Shown here: piece by piece, positions 24,672 to 32,706 of the stretch | How positions within the stretch are numbered: position 1 is the first letter of the stretch | How the letters are laid out: every line of letters starts with the position of its first letter | Source of the DNA: Clostridiaceae bacterium | GTDB lineage: Bacteria; Bacillota; Clostridia; Saccharofermentanales; DTU023 | Direction of reading: 5' to 3' | Length of the DNA stretch: 38,622 nucleotides | Assembly: GCA_012521015.1 (NCBI GenBank) | Contig: JAAYNE010000079.1 | Coordinates: 1 to 38,622 of the forward strand | Notes under the pieces: model-generated | The model's database searches: none | Seen by the model: the letters and a program-made list of their open reading frames with translations, nothing else | What the model was told of the DNA's origin: nothing | Position numbers and translations under genes: made by a program

Positions 24672-26092
24672 TATTCATTCTCAACTTCCCGACTGATTTT
24701 AGGTCCTTGAGGAGTATCCTCAATTTTGTAACCTAAATAATTCAACTCATCTCTTATTTTGTCTGCTGTAACGAAATCACGTTTCGCTTTGGCTTGATCT
24801 CTCAATTTTACCTGTTCAAGAATCTCAGCCGGAATCTCTTCTTCCGCTTTCTTTTCTGCATCTAAGCCCAAGACAGCACATAATTCAACAATACAATCAC
24901 GGGCTTTTTGTAGGGAATCGGCACTTAATTCATAATCTGTAGATACGATATTGACATGACGCACTAAATTAAAAATTGCAGCAAATGCATCAGGTGTATT
25001 CAAATCATCGTCCATCGCGCGTTTGAATTCTTCAACCGTACCGGCAATATAATCCAACAGTTCTGTAGATTTAATTTGATCAAATTCAGAATCTGCATTT
25101 GCAATTAGAAATTCTATATTCTCCACACTGCGTAAAATTCTCCGCCAACCATGAGTAGCTGCCATTAAAGATTCCTCTTCAAAATTCAACGGCATCCGAT
25201 AGTGGGCTTGTAAGATGAAAAATCGCAAAACATCATAGCCATACTCACCGGATAGTTCTCGTACTAAGAAAAAATTACCACCGGATTTTGCCATTTTTAC
25301 ATTATCAACATTGATAAATCCATTATGCATCCAATAATTCACAAAAGGCTTGCCATTAGCAGCTTCGCTCTGGGCAATTTCATTTTCATGATGTGGGAAC
25401 ATCAAGTCCATCCCACCGGCATGAATATCGATCGTATCTCCTAAATATTTTTTGCTCATTGCCGAACACTCAATATGCCAGCCCGGTCTACCTTCGCCCC
25501 AAGGTGATTCCCAGGCAGGTTCGCCTGCTTTTTTTAATTTCCAAAGCACAAAATCACTTAAATTGCGTTTATCGTTGAGCAATTCAACTCGTTCTGAAGC
25601 CCCGGCTTCCTGATCATTAAGATCACGTCTTGAGAGTTTTCCATAATCGGCAAATTTGGATGTATCAAAATAAACTCCATCGTTTAAAACATAGGTATAA
25701 CCTTTTTCTTCCAAAGTAGAAATCATTTCAATAATTTCCGGAATCGTTTCAGTTGCTCTCGGATGGTAATCAGCCCGCATTATATTGAGATTGTCTGCAT
25801 CATGGTAATACTCTTTAATCATTTCATCTGCCAATTGCTTAACGGTAAGATTGCGTGATTGAGCTCGATTAATCATTTTATCATCAATGTCGGTGAAGTT
25901 TTGCACATAGGTTACTTTAACATTTTTATAGAGTAAATAACGACGTAATGTATCATAAACAACAAAAGGCCTGGCATTACCTAAATGGAATAAATCATAA
26001 ACCGTCGGACCGCAAACATAAATTGTAATATGATTTTTTTGTTGAGGAATAAGTTCTTCTTTTCGTCTTGTTAAATCATTATATATGTGCAT
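24671..26092 (-). CDS. cysS: Cysteinyl-tRNA synthetase
   Basis: A 473-residue class I synthetase that charges tRNA-Cys. The HIGH-type motif is in YVCGPTVYDLFHLGNARPF, whose Cys begins the zinc site; WHIECSAMS supplies another zinc Cys and the PHHENEIAQSEA block follows. The KMSKS-type loop reads KMAKSGGN, with Ala in place of Ser. A helical C-terminal region follows. The ATG at 26092 has TTGGAGG 6 bases before it; an upstream in-frame ATG at 26158 falls inside the ncRNA. No T-box leader is visible, although cysS is T-box controlled in some Firmicutes. Its stop overlaps mrnC. Confidence 0.96.
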   Translation of the reverse strand: MHIYNDLTRRKEELIPQQKNHITIYVCGPTVYDLFHLGNARPFVVYDTLRRYLLYKNVKVTYVQNFTDIDDKMINRAQSRNLTVKQLADEMIKEYYHDADNLNIMRADYHPRATETIPEIIEMISTLEEKGYTYVLNDGVYFDTSKFADYGKLSRRDLNDQEAGASERVELLNDKRNLSDFVLWKLKKAGEPAWESPWGEGRPGWHIECSAMSKKYLGDTIDIHAGGMDLMFPHHENEIAQSEAANGKPFVNYWMHNGFINVDNVKMAKSGGNFFLVRELSGEYGYDVLRFFILQAHYRMPLNFEEESLMAATHGWRRILRSVENIEFLIANADSEFDQIKSTELLDYIAGTVEEFKRAMDDDLNTPDAFAAIFNLVRHVNIVSTDYELSADSLQKARDCIVELCAVLGLDAEKKAEEEIPAEILEQVKLRDQAKAKRDFVTADKIRDELNYLGYKIEDTPQGPKISREVENE

Positions 26093-26111
26093 TAAATGCC
26101 TCCAAGTAAAA

Positions 26112-26286
26112 TTAATAAAACCCTTAAAAATGCACTTCTTTTGAAACCTAGCCATCAAGACCAGGTGGGTGTCCTGCGGCGGTCTTTGACTTTACCGGAG
26201 GGCATAAGTCGTATTCCACATCGACTCCGGACTCCCCTAAAAACGTTGCAGGTTCAAATATGAAGCGACTTACATTCCAAGGGTAC
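26112..26286 (-). ncRNA. raiA: Structured non-coding RNA downstream of comF, probable raiA-motif RNA
   Basis: About 175 bases, GC-richer than the surroundings. They have their own promoter on the minus strand and no plausible protein. Paired segments: ACCCTT (26284-26279) with AAGGGT (26125-26120); AATG with CATT; TTTGAACC with GGTTTCAAA; CCTGC with GCAGG; and a hairpin CCGGAG/CTCCGG enclosing TCG/CGA. The closing stem is followed by TTTTATTAATTTT, a plausible 3' end. raiA-motif RNAs in Firmicutes are often next to comFC and raiA genes, and this one directly follows comF; I assign it by location and size, not by a remembered consensus. 6S RNA is the main alternative. It lies upstream of cysS but lacks T-box sequence. 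Confidence 0.6.
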
Positions 26287-26290
26287 TTAT

Positions 26291-26319
26291 AATATACAAA
26301 ATAATACCTAACAGTTCAA
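26291..26319 (-). promoter_or_regulatory. Promoter for the comF-linked ncRNA
   Basis: On the minus strand TTGAAC (26319-26314), a 17-base spacer and TATATT (26296-26291) make a strong sigma-A promoter. The expected start falls at 26284-26287, exactly at the base of the RNA's closing stem. This precision supports a discrete RNA gene rather than a leader read from comF. Confidence 0.7.
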
Positions 26320-26383
26320 GAATTTCTCTTTTTGTTGAGTCTTGAATTGTAAAAAATAGCAAAAATCAGATGATTTATCGTTG

Positions 26384-27133
26384 CTAATCGATGACTTGAT
26401 GTTCGGTTGCCACAACCATAGCTCTTACTTTCAAACCTTGAATTAACAGAGGTTTCGCTGCTTCTAAAAGCGTAATACCGGTCGTTGTCACATCGTCAAA
26501 CAATATTACGGTTACGTTTTCTTGCTTGATTTTACGTATAAGATAATCCGAATCAGGATTAATTATAAATGCATCTTTTAAATTCGTTTGCCTAGCCGTC
26601 ATATTTCGCATTTCAGTTTGCCTTGCTGTTTCACGTTGACGAATCAAAAAATCAGGCAAAAATGTTATTTCCGAAAATCCGGCTATCAATTCAGCTATTT
26701 TAGCAGCTTGATTGAATCCTCTTTGCCTTAATCTTTTTTTACCTAAAGGAATCGGCACGACAACTGCTTGTTTTTTGTGATAAAACCAATATTTCTGCCA
26801 CACCAAGAACATTATCGCAGCAAACCAATTTGCCAAATAAAGATTATGATAAAATTTATAATTTAAAAGCAGTCGATTGATTGGTTCTTGATAAGCAAAT
26901 AAAGCTTTAATTTCTAGATCCGATTGTTCAAAACACCAAGTATTTTCCGGAAATAACAAGGGTAATTTGCTCAGACAATCTTTACATGTATGACGCATGA
27001 GAAATGATAAATGCGGATTAGTATTGCGATTTTTCAGTACACCTAAACGTAATAATTCACTCTGCCGAAAAAAGTTACTACCGGCAGAAAGATTACAGAT
27101 AAGACAATTTTCCGCCCGCAAAAAATTCAACAT
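26384..27133 (-). CDS. comF: ComF-family phosphoribosyltransferase-like protein
   Basis: A 249-residue ComFC protein. The N-terminal zinc-finger-like cysteines are in ENCLICN (about residue 8) and CKDCLSKL (about 50). The C-terminal phosphoribosyltransferase fold has VPIPLGKKRLRQRGFNQAAKIAELI and the PRPP-loop VILFDDVTTTGITLLEAA near residue 215. ComFC takes part in DNA uptake during natural transformation, on the cytoplasmic face. No comFA is present. The ATG lies 3 bases after the metK stop, with no separate ribosome site, so translation is probably coupled to metK. A structured RNA with its own promoter follows downstream. Confidence 0.88.
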   Translation of the reverse strand: MLNFLRAENCLICNLSAGSNFFRQSELLRLGVLKNRNTNPHLSFLMRHTCKDCLSKLPLLFPENTWCFEQSDLEIKALFAYQEPINRLLLNYKFYHNLYLANWFAAIMFLVWQKYWFYHKKQAVVVPIPLGKKRLRQRGFNQAAKIAELIAGFSEITFLPDFLIRQRETARQTEMRNMTARQTNLKDAFIINPDSDYLIRKIKQENVTVILFDDVTTTGITLLEAAKPLLIQGLKVRAMVVATEHQVID

Positions 27134-27136
27134 CTG

Positions 27137-28327
27137 TCAGAGCTTTTGTGCAGCGATTTTTAATTGATCTGCTTTATCGGTTTTTTCCCAAGGAAGTTCT
27201 ATATCCGTACGCCCCAAATGACCATAGGCTGCTGTTTGTTTGTAGATCGGTTTTAATAAATCAAAATCTTTAATGATGGCTTGCGGTCTTAAATCAAAAT
27301 TCTCTCGGACAATTTTTTCCAAATCCTGTTCTGCAATCTTGTTTGTACCGAAAGTATCAACGAAAATCGAAACAGGTTTTGCAACGCCTATCGCATAAGC
27401 CAGCTGTACTTCGCAAGAATCAGCTAAACCTGCTGCAACAATGTTTTTAGCTACATAACGGGCAGCATAAGTTGCAGATCTATCCACTTTTGTCGGATCT
27501 TTACCGGAAAGAGCTCCTCCGCCATGCTTGCCGAATCCGCCATAAGTGTCAACCACAATTTTTCTGCCGGTTACACCGGTATCGCCTTCAGGACCGCCTA
27601 TCACAAAACGTCCGGTCGGATTGATCAAAATTCTGGTTTTTTCATCGTACAAACCTGCCGGTAAAACAGGCTTCAAAACATACTCTAATACTTCCTGTTC
27701 AACTTCCTCCAGACTGCTTGATTCTCTATGTTGAGTTGAGATTACCACCGTATCAATGTGGACGGGCCGGTCATCTTCATATTCAATTGTAACTTGAGAT
27801 TTGCCATCGGGTAAAAAGGTTTTTGCCTGTCCGGTTTTCCTTGCAACAGCTAATTGCTTTGCTAGTTTATGTGCTAAAGAAATCGGCAAAGGCATCAATT
27901 CTGGTGTATCTTTATTGGCAAAACCGAACATGATCCCCTGATCTCCGGCACCGCCTGATAATCCGTCATCCGCTTCGCCCATACGTTTTTCATATCCTTG
28001 AGCAACTCCTTGGGCAATATCCGGTGACTGTTCATCAATTGAAGTCAATACGGCACACGAATCAGAATCAAAACCTAATCGATGATCTGTATAGCCTATT
28101 TCCTGAATGGTATTTCTCACTACTTGAGGAATGTCTATATATGAAGTGGTTGTAATTTCTCCGGCAACAAAAACTAAACCGGTACTGACCATTACCTCAC
28201 ACGCAACTCGCGCATTCGGATCATCAGTTAAAGCCGCATCTAAAATCGCATCGGAAATCTGATCACACACTTTATCCGGATGTCCCTCCGTAACTGACTC
28301 CGAAGAAAAAAACATTTTCCTTGCCAT
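27137..28327 (-). CDS. metK: S-adenosylmethionine synthetase
   Basis: A 396-residue enzyme making SAM from methionine and [25 protein letters not shown] is at the N-terminus, the ATP-binding [10 protein letters not shown] near residue 117, and the phosphate loop [22 protein letters not shown] near residue 260. The ATG at 28327 gives the family length and has AAAGG upstream; an in-frame ATG at 28357 adds 10 atypical residues. A SAM-I riboswitch with a terminator lies in its leader, so high SAM should switch it off. comF follows 3 bases after the stop and should share this control. Confidence 0.97.
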   Translation of the reverse strand: MARKMFFSSESVTEGHPDKVCDQISDAILDAALTDDPNARVACEVMVSTGLVFVAGEITTTSYIDIPQVVRNTIQEIGYTDHRLGFDSDSCAVLTSIDEQSPDIAQGVAQGYEKRMGEADDGLSGGAGDQGIMFGFANKDTPELMPLPISLAHKLAKQLAVARKTGQAKTFLPDGKSQVTIEYEDDRPVHIDTVVISTQHRESSSLEEVEQEVLEYVLKPVLPAGLYDEKTRILINPTGRFVIGGPEGDTGVTGRKIVVDTYGGFGKHGGGALSGKDPTKVDRSATYAARYVAKNIVAAGLADSCEVQLAYAIGVAKPVSIFVDTFGTNKIAEQDLEKIVRENFDLRPQAIIKDFDLLKPIYKQTAAYGHLGRTDIELPWEKTDKADQLKIAAQKL

Positions 28328-28409
28328 ATTGATCAACCTTTCTCCTATTTTTCGCATTTCTTATTATTTCTCGAAAGAATTTCTGATGATTTCTTGTAAC
28401 TTTGTTATT

Positions 28410-28440
28410 AAAAAAGCCTCTCACCCGGAGAAGCTTTTTT
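28410..28440 (-). terminator. Riboswitch-controlled terminator before metK
   Basis: On the minus strand AAAAAAGCTTCTC pairs with GAGAGGCTTTTTT around the loop CGGGT, ending in a T-run: a strong intrinsic terminator. It directly follows the SAM-I aptamer. It should form when SAM is bound and be displaced by an antiterminator using the 3' side of the aptamer when SAM is low. Confidence 0.88.
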
Positions 28441-28443
28441 GAA

Positions 28444-28532
28444 CTCATCTCTCAGGTATTACCTGCCGGAATTGGCACCGTCTTACGGTTGCCGGGTTTC
28501 ATAGGGCCGTTCCCTCCGCCACTCTAGATAAG
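28444..28532 (-). promoter_or_regulatory. SAM-I riboswitch (S-box) aptamer
   Basis: On the minus strand the aptamer has the S-box features. P1 is CTTATC pairing with GATGAG at the two ends. After P1 comes AGAGTGGCGGAGGGA with the P2 kink-turn region, then GGCCCTATGAAACCCGGCAA, ACCGTAAGACGGT (P3 loop), GTGCCAATTCCGGCAGG, and the P4 hairpin AGGTAATACCT with GAGAGATGAG closing P1. It precedes a terminator and metK. Binding SAM should end transcription of metK and comF. Confidence 0.95.
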
Positions 28533-28557
28533 ATTAATTTATATTAACTTGTTTTTT

Positions 28558-28586
28558 AACCTAACATGAGATCAGCTAGCTGTCAA
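28558..28586 (-). promoter_or_regulatory. Promoter for the SAM-I riboswitch-metK transcript
   Basis: On the minus strand a consensus TTGACA (28586-28581) is followed by 17 bases and TAGGTT (28563-28558). Transcription would begin near 28551, about 20 bases before the aptamer P1 stem. Spacing and position are right for the metK leader. Confidence 0.72.
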
Positions 28587-28688
28587 GCATTCAGATTTAG
28601 AAACTCTAGACTCTTTTTTATTTTTATTCTCCATCAGAACAGTGACTTGCTTTTTTCATATTTTTTCTTAAATCTACAAAATGTTTCA

Positions 28689-29975
28689 CTATTCTCGCGT
28701 AAATCTTATCTGATCCTCTTCTTTTGTTTCCATAATATCATATGAATATAACAGTTCTTCTTCCCATTGCGGATTTTTCTTAGATTGTACATAGTTATGA
28801 ATTGTATTGGCAGCGTGTTTCGCTTGTGAAACTGCCAAATTGACTGTTTTTGCACCGGTTACAACATCACCTGAAGCAAAAACCCCTTCCTTTGTAGTCA
28901 TCATATGCTCGTCTACTATGACACGACCTTTCTCATCTAATTCGATTTCAGGCGATGTTGCCACAATATTTTTTTGCGATTCTTGCGAGATAGCAACAAT
29001 AACCGTATCAGTTTCAATAAATTCTTCCTTGCCTGATCCGTTCTCAGAATTATCGATATAATAGACCCCTTCTTTCGTGATGCGAGTTGGAGTGGAATAA
29101 AACGAGAATATAACGCCATCCATTTTTGCCCATTCATACTCATCCCGACGACAAGGCATATCAGACTCACCTTTTCGATATAAAACAACTACTTCTCGTA
29201 CAGATTGTCTGATCGCAGTTCGAGCACAATCCATCGCTACATTGCCGGCACCGATCACAACAACCTTGTCACCAAGATCGTATACTTCAGGTAATTTCAG
29301 AAAATTGATTGCATAATGGACATGCCCCAAGGAATCCCCGGGAATCTCAAGTTTAACTGGTTTCCAGACTCCTGTACTCATAAACACTGCATCAAAACCG
29401 TCACGTAGCATATCATCAACAGTTGTGGTCGGTCCGACCGTTGTATGTGGCTGAATTATTGCACCTAATTCACGCAATTTAGCTTCCAGGCGATCTAGAA
29501 TTTTTTTAGGTAAACGAAACTCCGGGATACCGTAACGCATAATACCGCCAATTTTAGCTTGACTTTCATATATTGTTACTTGATAACCTACCCGTTGTAA
29601 ATAGAATGCCAATGCAATTCCTGCTGCACCACCACCGATAACACCAATATTGCCGCTATACTCCTGTGTAGAAAAAAGATCAAGATTATCCAAACAATAT
29701 TGGGCAATATAATGTTCAATTTGTCCAATTTGTACCGGTGTTGATCTGACGCCGCGGATACAATGACCCTGACAATACTCACTATGTGGGCAAACCAAAG
29801 AACAAACAATAGTCAAAGGATTATTCGTGAACACAAGATTACCAGCTTCTTTGATTTTTCCGTCAATCAAGAGTTTGATAAATTCCGGAATAGGATTGTT
29901 AATCGGACAAGCTTCCCTGCACTTTGGTTTTTTACACTGTAGACACCATTTGGCTTCATCTAAAATATTGAGCAT
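28689..29975 (-). CDS. GltD/NfnB-type NAD(P)-dependent oxidoreductase
   Basis: A 428-residue flavoprotein like the small subunit of glutamate synthase or NfnB. The N-terminal Fe-S region has cysteines in WCLQCKKPKCREACPINNP and CSLVCPHSEYCQGHCIRG. FAD binds at IGVIGGGAAGIALAFYL (about residue 109) and NAD(P) at KVVVIGAGNVAMDCARTA (about 243). A C-terminal FAD motif is GVFASGDVVTGAKTVNLAV. No glutamate synthase large subunit, NfnA or dihydropyrimidine dehydrogenase partner lies beside it, so the electron acceptor is unknown. It stands alone upstream of metK on the same strand, with its own intergenic region of over 400 bases. The start has only a weak site (AGGGTAAG). Confidence 0.85.
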   Translation of the reverse strand: MLNILDEAKWCLQCKKPKCREACPINNPIPEFIKLLIDGKIKEAGNLVFTNNPLTIVCSLVCPHSEYCQGHCIRGVRSTPVQIGQIEHYIAQYCLDNLDLFSTQEYSGNIGVIGGGAAGIALAFYLQRVGYQVTIYESQAKIGGIMRYGIPEFRLPKKILDRLEAKLRELGAIIQPHTTVGPTTTVDDMLRDGFDAVFMSTGVWKPVKLEIPGDSLGHVHYAINFLKLPEVYDLGDKVVVIGAGNVAMDCARTAIRQSVREVVVLYRKGESDMPCRRDEYEWAKMDGVIFSFYSTPTRITKEGVYYIDNSENGSGKEEFIETDTVIVAISQESQKNIVATSPEIELDEKGRVIVDEHMMTTKEGVFASGDVVTGAKTVNLAVSQAKHAANTIHNYVQSKKNPQWEEELLYSYDIMETKEEDQIRFTRE

Positions 29976-30422
29976 ATCTTACCCTACACTTTCATTCTCA
30001 TATTTTTAAAATAAAAAAATATACACCGAGTCAATTTTGAGTTTTCAGATATTAGGCTATATCAAAAACCTAATCTAAATTATAAATAGAATACACCTTA
30101 TTGTCATGTTGCTAAAAGTGATGATTGCTGTTCATTTGTATATTTTCTGAAATATTTTTTATGAATTTGTAAATTATATTTCTCCTTTTTTTAACTTTTT
30201 CCAAGTTTTATTAATATTTACCAAAAAAACAACTCTATGAAATTCATTTCAGATGTACAATAGTTTCAACTAAATTTTCAAATGATCTCACTTTATTAAA
30301 TTTTCAAATTATCTCACTTCATTAAATTTTCAAATTATCTTGCGGTATAAGAATATCTTGTTAGTAAAATTAGTGTTGTTTTTTCGTCTTAGCAAAGTAA
30401 ATCAGAAAAGTGAGAAGTAACC
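29976..30422. other. Gene-free AT-rich region between divergent genes
   Basis: This 447-base intergenic region separates the GltD-like gene (minus) and the Tad cluster (plus), so it must hold both promoters. It contains the 26-bp tandem repeats at 30271-30340. TTGACT near 30031 on the minus strand could be a -35 for the GltD-like gene, but no convincing -10 accompanies it. TTGCGG (30340) with TAAAAT (30365), spaced 19, is a weak candidate for the Tad promoter. No open frame of note was found. Confidence 0.5.
30271..30340 (+). repeat. 26-bp tandem repeat, 2.7 copies, upstream of the Tad cluster
   Basis: TAAATTTTCAAAT(G/T)ATCT followed by CACTT(T/C)AT repeats at 30271-30296, 30297-30322 and 30323-about 30340; the third copy breaks off after ATCT. 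The array ends about 80 bases before the first Tad gene and next to its probable promoter. Evenly spaced copies on the same helical face suggest binding sites for a regulator. Slipped-strand copy change is also possible. Confidence 0.7.
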
Positions 30423-31415
30423 ATGAGAAAAATTTATCTTATAGATCCGAATCAAAAATATGCAGAAAAACTACAAAAACGGCTTAATCCAAAATTAAGA
30501 CCGATCGCAAAAATTAAGTTGTTGATTTCGCCGGCAGAATTAAGGGACGATTTTGATTTAGCAATTATTCATGCAAGCTATTTTCTCGATTATCGATATG
30601 TGCATCAATTGAAGAAAATTGAAAGCCTTAAGACGATTCGACTAAGTGATGGAATAACTCGTCTAGATCAACAACCATCAATCACAGATTCTACCGGATC
30701 CGATTTATCAATTTTATCACGTAGAACCACAATCACGGACTGGTTACATTGGATATTATACAAACTCAATAAAATCGAACAACAAATTGAAAGCAGACAA
30801 AATCAAATCCATTTACTTTTCACTTTTAACCAATATATTCGTCATCTATTTTTTCAAAAATGGATAATGGAACAAAATGCTGAAGGGAATAAAATTTTCG
30901 TACTACCAATCAAGCCTTTGTATTTATGGAATTATCAGGCTGATTTTCATATCGGACCTGATTTATCCGATCTTATTTTACAAATTGAACAAGATATCGA
31001 AATCAGTGAAAAAGATTTTGGTTTGATTTTCGAAAAACAAAAATCCGGCGTTTTCCTGTCTCGTAGTAATTCGGCTACAGACGACGTATTTGCTTATGAA
31101 CATAAGTCTATCTTAACTATAGGGAAATTATTTAAAAGATTTATTACTAAACATGAAAAATCCAGCAGCGGTTTAATTGATGTTGAAGCTAAACCCTTTC
31201 ATTTAGTTAAGGATTTGGCATCAGTTTGCGATGTATGTCATTTCGACTTAGGTGAAGAAGATAATTATGGAGTACGTATCGCTAAAACAGAAATCGCGAC
31301 ATTTTTGGCGGGAAAAAGTCCGACCGTCAAATTCGAACCGATTATCTTAAACAAATCAATCGAACCAATAACCCTGAATAAACCTTTCGTATCAACTGTA
31401 CTAAATAAGTCATAG
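30423..31415 (+). CDS. TadZ/CpaE-like protein lacking a recognisable P-loop
   Basis: A 330-residue protein at the head of the Tad cluster. The N-terminus (KIYLIDPNQKYAEKLQKRL, then DFDLAIIHASYF) looks like a degenerate receiver domain, as in TadZ/CpaE. The place where these proteins carry a MinD-type Walker A reads IHLLFTFNQYIRHLFFQ, with no GGxGKT; SDLILQIEQDI then resembles a later TadZ segment. The last 28 residues hold three near-repeats (EPIILNKS, EPITLNKP, STVLNKS). It probably localises the secretion machine without ATP hydrolysis. Homology is inferred from place and weak pattern. The ribosome site GTGAGAAGTAACC is modest. Confidence 0.55.
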   Translation: MRKIYLIDPNQKYAEKLQKRLNPKLRPIAKIKLLISPAELRDDFDLAIIHASYFLDYRYVHQLKKIESLKTIRLSDGITRLDQQPSITDSTGSDLSILSRRTTITDWLHWILYKLNKIEQQIESRQNQIHLLFTFNQYIRHLFFQKWIMEQNAEGNKIFVLPIKPLYLWNYQADFHIGPDLSDLILQIEQDIEISEKDFGLIFEKQKSGVFLSRSNSATDDVFAYEHKSILTIGKLFKRFITKHEKSSSGLIDVEAKPFHLVKDLASVCDVCHFDLGEEDNYGVRIAKTEIATFLAGKSPTVKFEPIILNKSIEPITLNKPFVSTVLNKS

Positions 31416-31560
31416 GTATAACAGGAACGATATACAAAAGTAGGATTCTACTCAACGACCTTCTTATAACTATTATTAGACAGGACGTTAATTACATCAA
31501 CCAGAAATCGAAAAAAGGAGCTTTTTCCGCTTCTAAAACTATGATAAGAGGGATAATAAT

Positions 31561-32706
31561 ATGTTAAATCATCAAGCCCGACAGCAATTCATTGAGCATT
31601 TGGTTGCCAAGTATACAGAAATTGATCGTCTATCAGACATTGAATTAAAGCAGCTATTGACCAAATTAGTCGCTGAATATCAAGATATGTCTCAATTCAA
31701 CCTGCCGGAAAGAAAATTATTAATCAATCAATTATTTAATACAATGCGCGGGTTAGACTTATTGCAACCGTTTGTTGATGATAATTCAATTACCGAAATC
31801 ATGGTAAACGGAACGAATGCTATCTTTATAGAAAGAGATGGTCAAATTTATCAAACAGCAGTGAAATTTGACCATGCCGATCATTTAACTCATGTCATAA
31901 CCCGATTTTTCGGCAAAGCCAACCGTTTAATTAATGAACAAAATCCGATTAACGGTATGCGTTTAGCCGATGGCTCACGGATTCATGCTGTTCTGCCACC
32001 TGTTGCACCCGAAGGACCGGTTATGAGTATTAGAAGATTTACGGGAATAAAACCTCGTTTAGAGTCTTTAGTTGAACACCAGACATTAACAGAACATGCG
32101 GCAAATACATTAGTTGACTTTGTCCAAAATAAAAAGAACATCTTTATTTCCGGTGGTACCGGAACAGGAAAAACTACTTTTCTCAATGCACTTTCAGCTT
32201 ACATTGGCAAAAAGGAAAGAATCGTGACAATTGAAGATCATCTAGAATTGGATTTACAAGAAATCGACAATCTTGTACGTTTAGAAGCCAGAGAATCAGG
32301 ACCGGACGGTCAGGGAGCTATTACGCTTGACCAATTAATTCGTTCTTCACTAAGGCTAAGGCCGGATCGTATTTTAGTCGGAGAAATAAGAGGAAGTGAA
32401 GCCTTTGATATGATTCAGGCTATGAGTACCGGTCATCCGGGTTCAATGTCGACCGGACACGGAAATAACAGTTTGGAAATGTTAAATAGAATCAGTTTGA
32501 TGATTTTGATGTCTTCCAGTTTGCCTTGGGACGCTGTCCGTAGATTAGTTGCTTCGGCACTTGACGTAAACATTCATTTGACCAGATTACCTAACGGAAA
32601 AAGAATTGTTCAAGAAATCAGTCATATTAAAGGATACGAAAATCAACAATTCCAAATAAAATCTTTATACAGTAGGCAAGGAGATGATTTGATATGTCAC
32701 ATTTAA
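31561..32706 (+). CDS. tadA: Tad/CpaF-type secretion ATPase
   Basis: A 381-residue hexameric ATPase of the type II/IV secretion family that drives Flp pilus assembly at the inner face of the membrane. The N-terminal part shows ITEIMVNGTNAIFIERDG. Walker A is FISGGTGTGKTTFLNA (about residue 195), the Asp box and Walker B lie in VTIEDHLELDL and RPDRILVGEIRGSEAFDM, and the His box is in STGHPGSMSTGHGN. The ATG has GAGGGA 8 bases before it. It overlaps the next gene by 13 bases. Subfamily assignment is clear. Confidence 0.93.
   Translation: MLNHQARQQFIEHLVAKYTEIDRLSDIELKQLLTKLVAEYQDMSQFNLPERKLLINQLFNTMRGLDLLQPFVDDNSITEIMVNGTNAIFIERDGQIYQTAVKFDHADHLTHVITRFFGKANRLINEQNPINGMRLADGSRIHAVLPPVAPEGPVMSIRRFTGIKPRLESLVEHQTLTEHAANTLVDFVQNKKNIFISGGTGTGKTTFLNALSAYIGKKERIVTIEDHLELDLQEIDNLVRLEARESGPDGQGAITLDQLIRSSLRLRPDRILVGEIRGSEAFDMIQAMSTGHPGSMSTGHGNNSLEMLNRISLMILMSSSLPWDAVRRLVASALDVNIHLTRLPNGKRIVQEISHIKGYENQQFQIKSLYSRQGDDLICHI

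Noticed and set aside
26240-26275. tRNA-like GCAGGTTCAAAT on the plus strand
   Set aside because: It resembles a T-arm, but the 3' side does not pair and no acceptor or anticodon arms are present; it belongs to the complement of the ncRNA.
26093-26290. T-box riboswitch before cysS
   Set aside because: No AGGGTGGNACCGCG-type T-box sequence or terminator/antiterminator pair; the structured segment has its own promoter and a closing stem.
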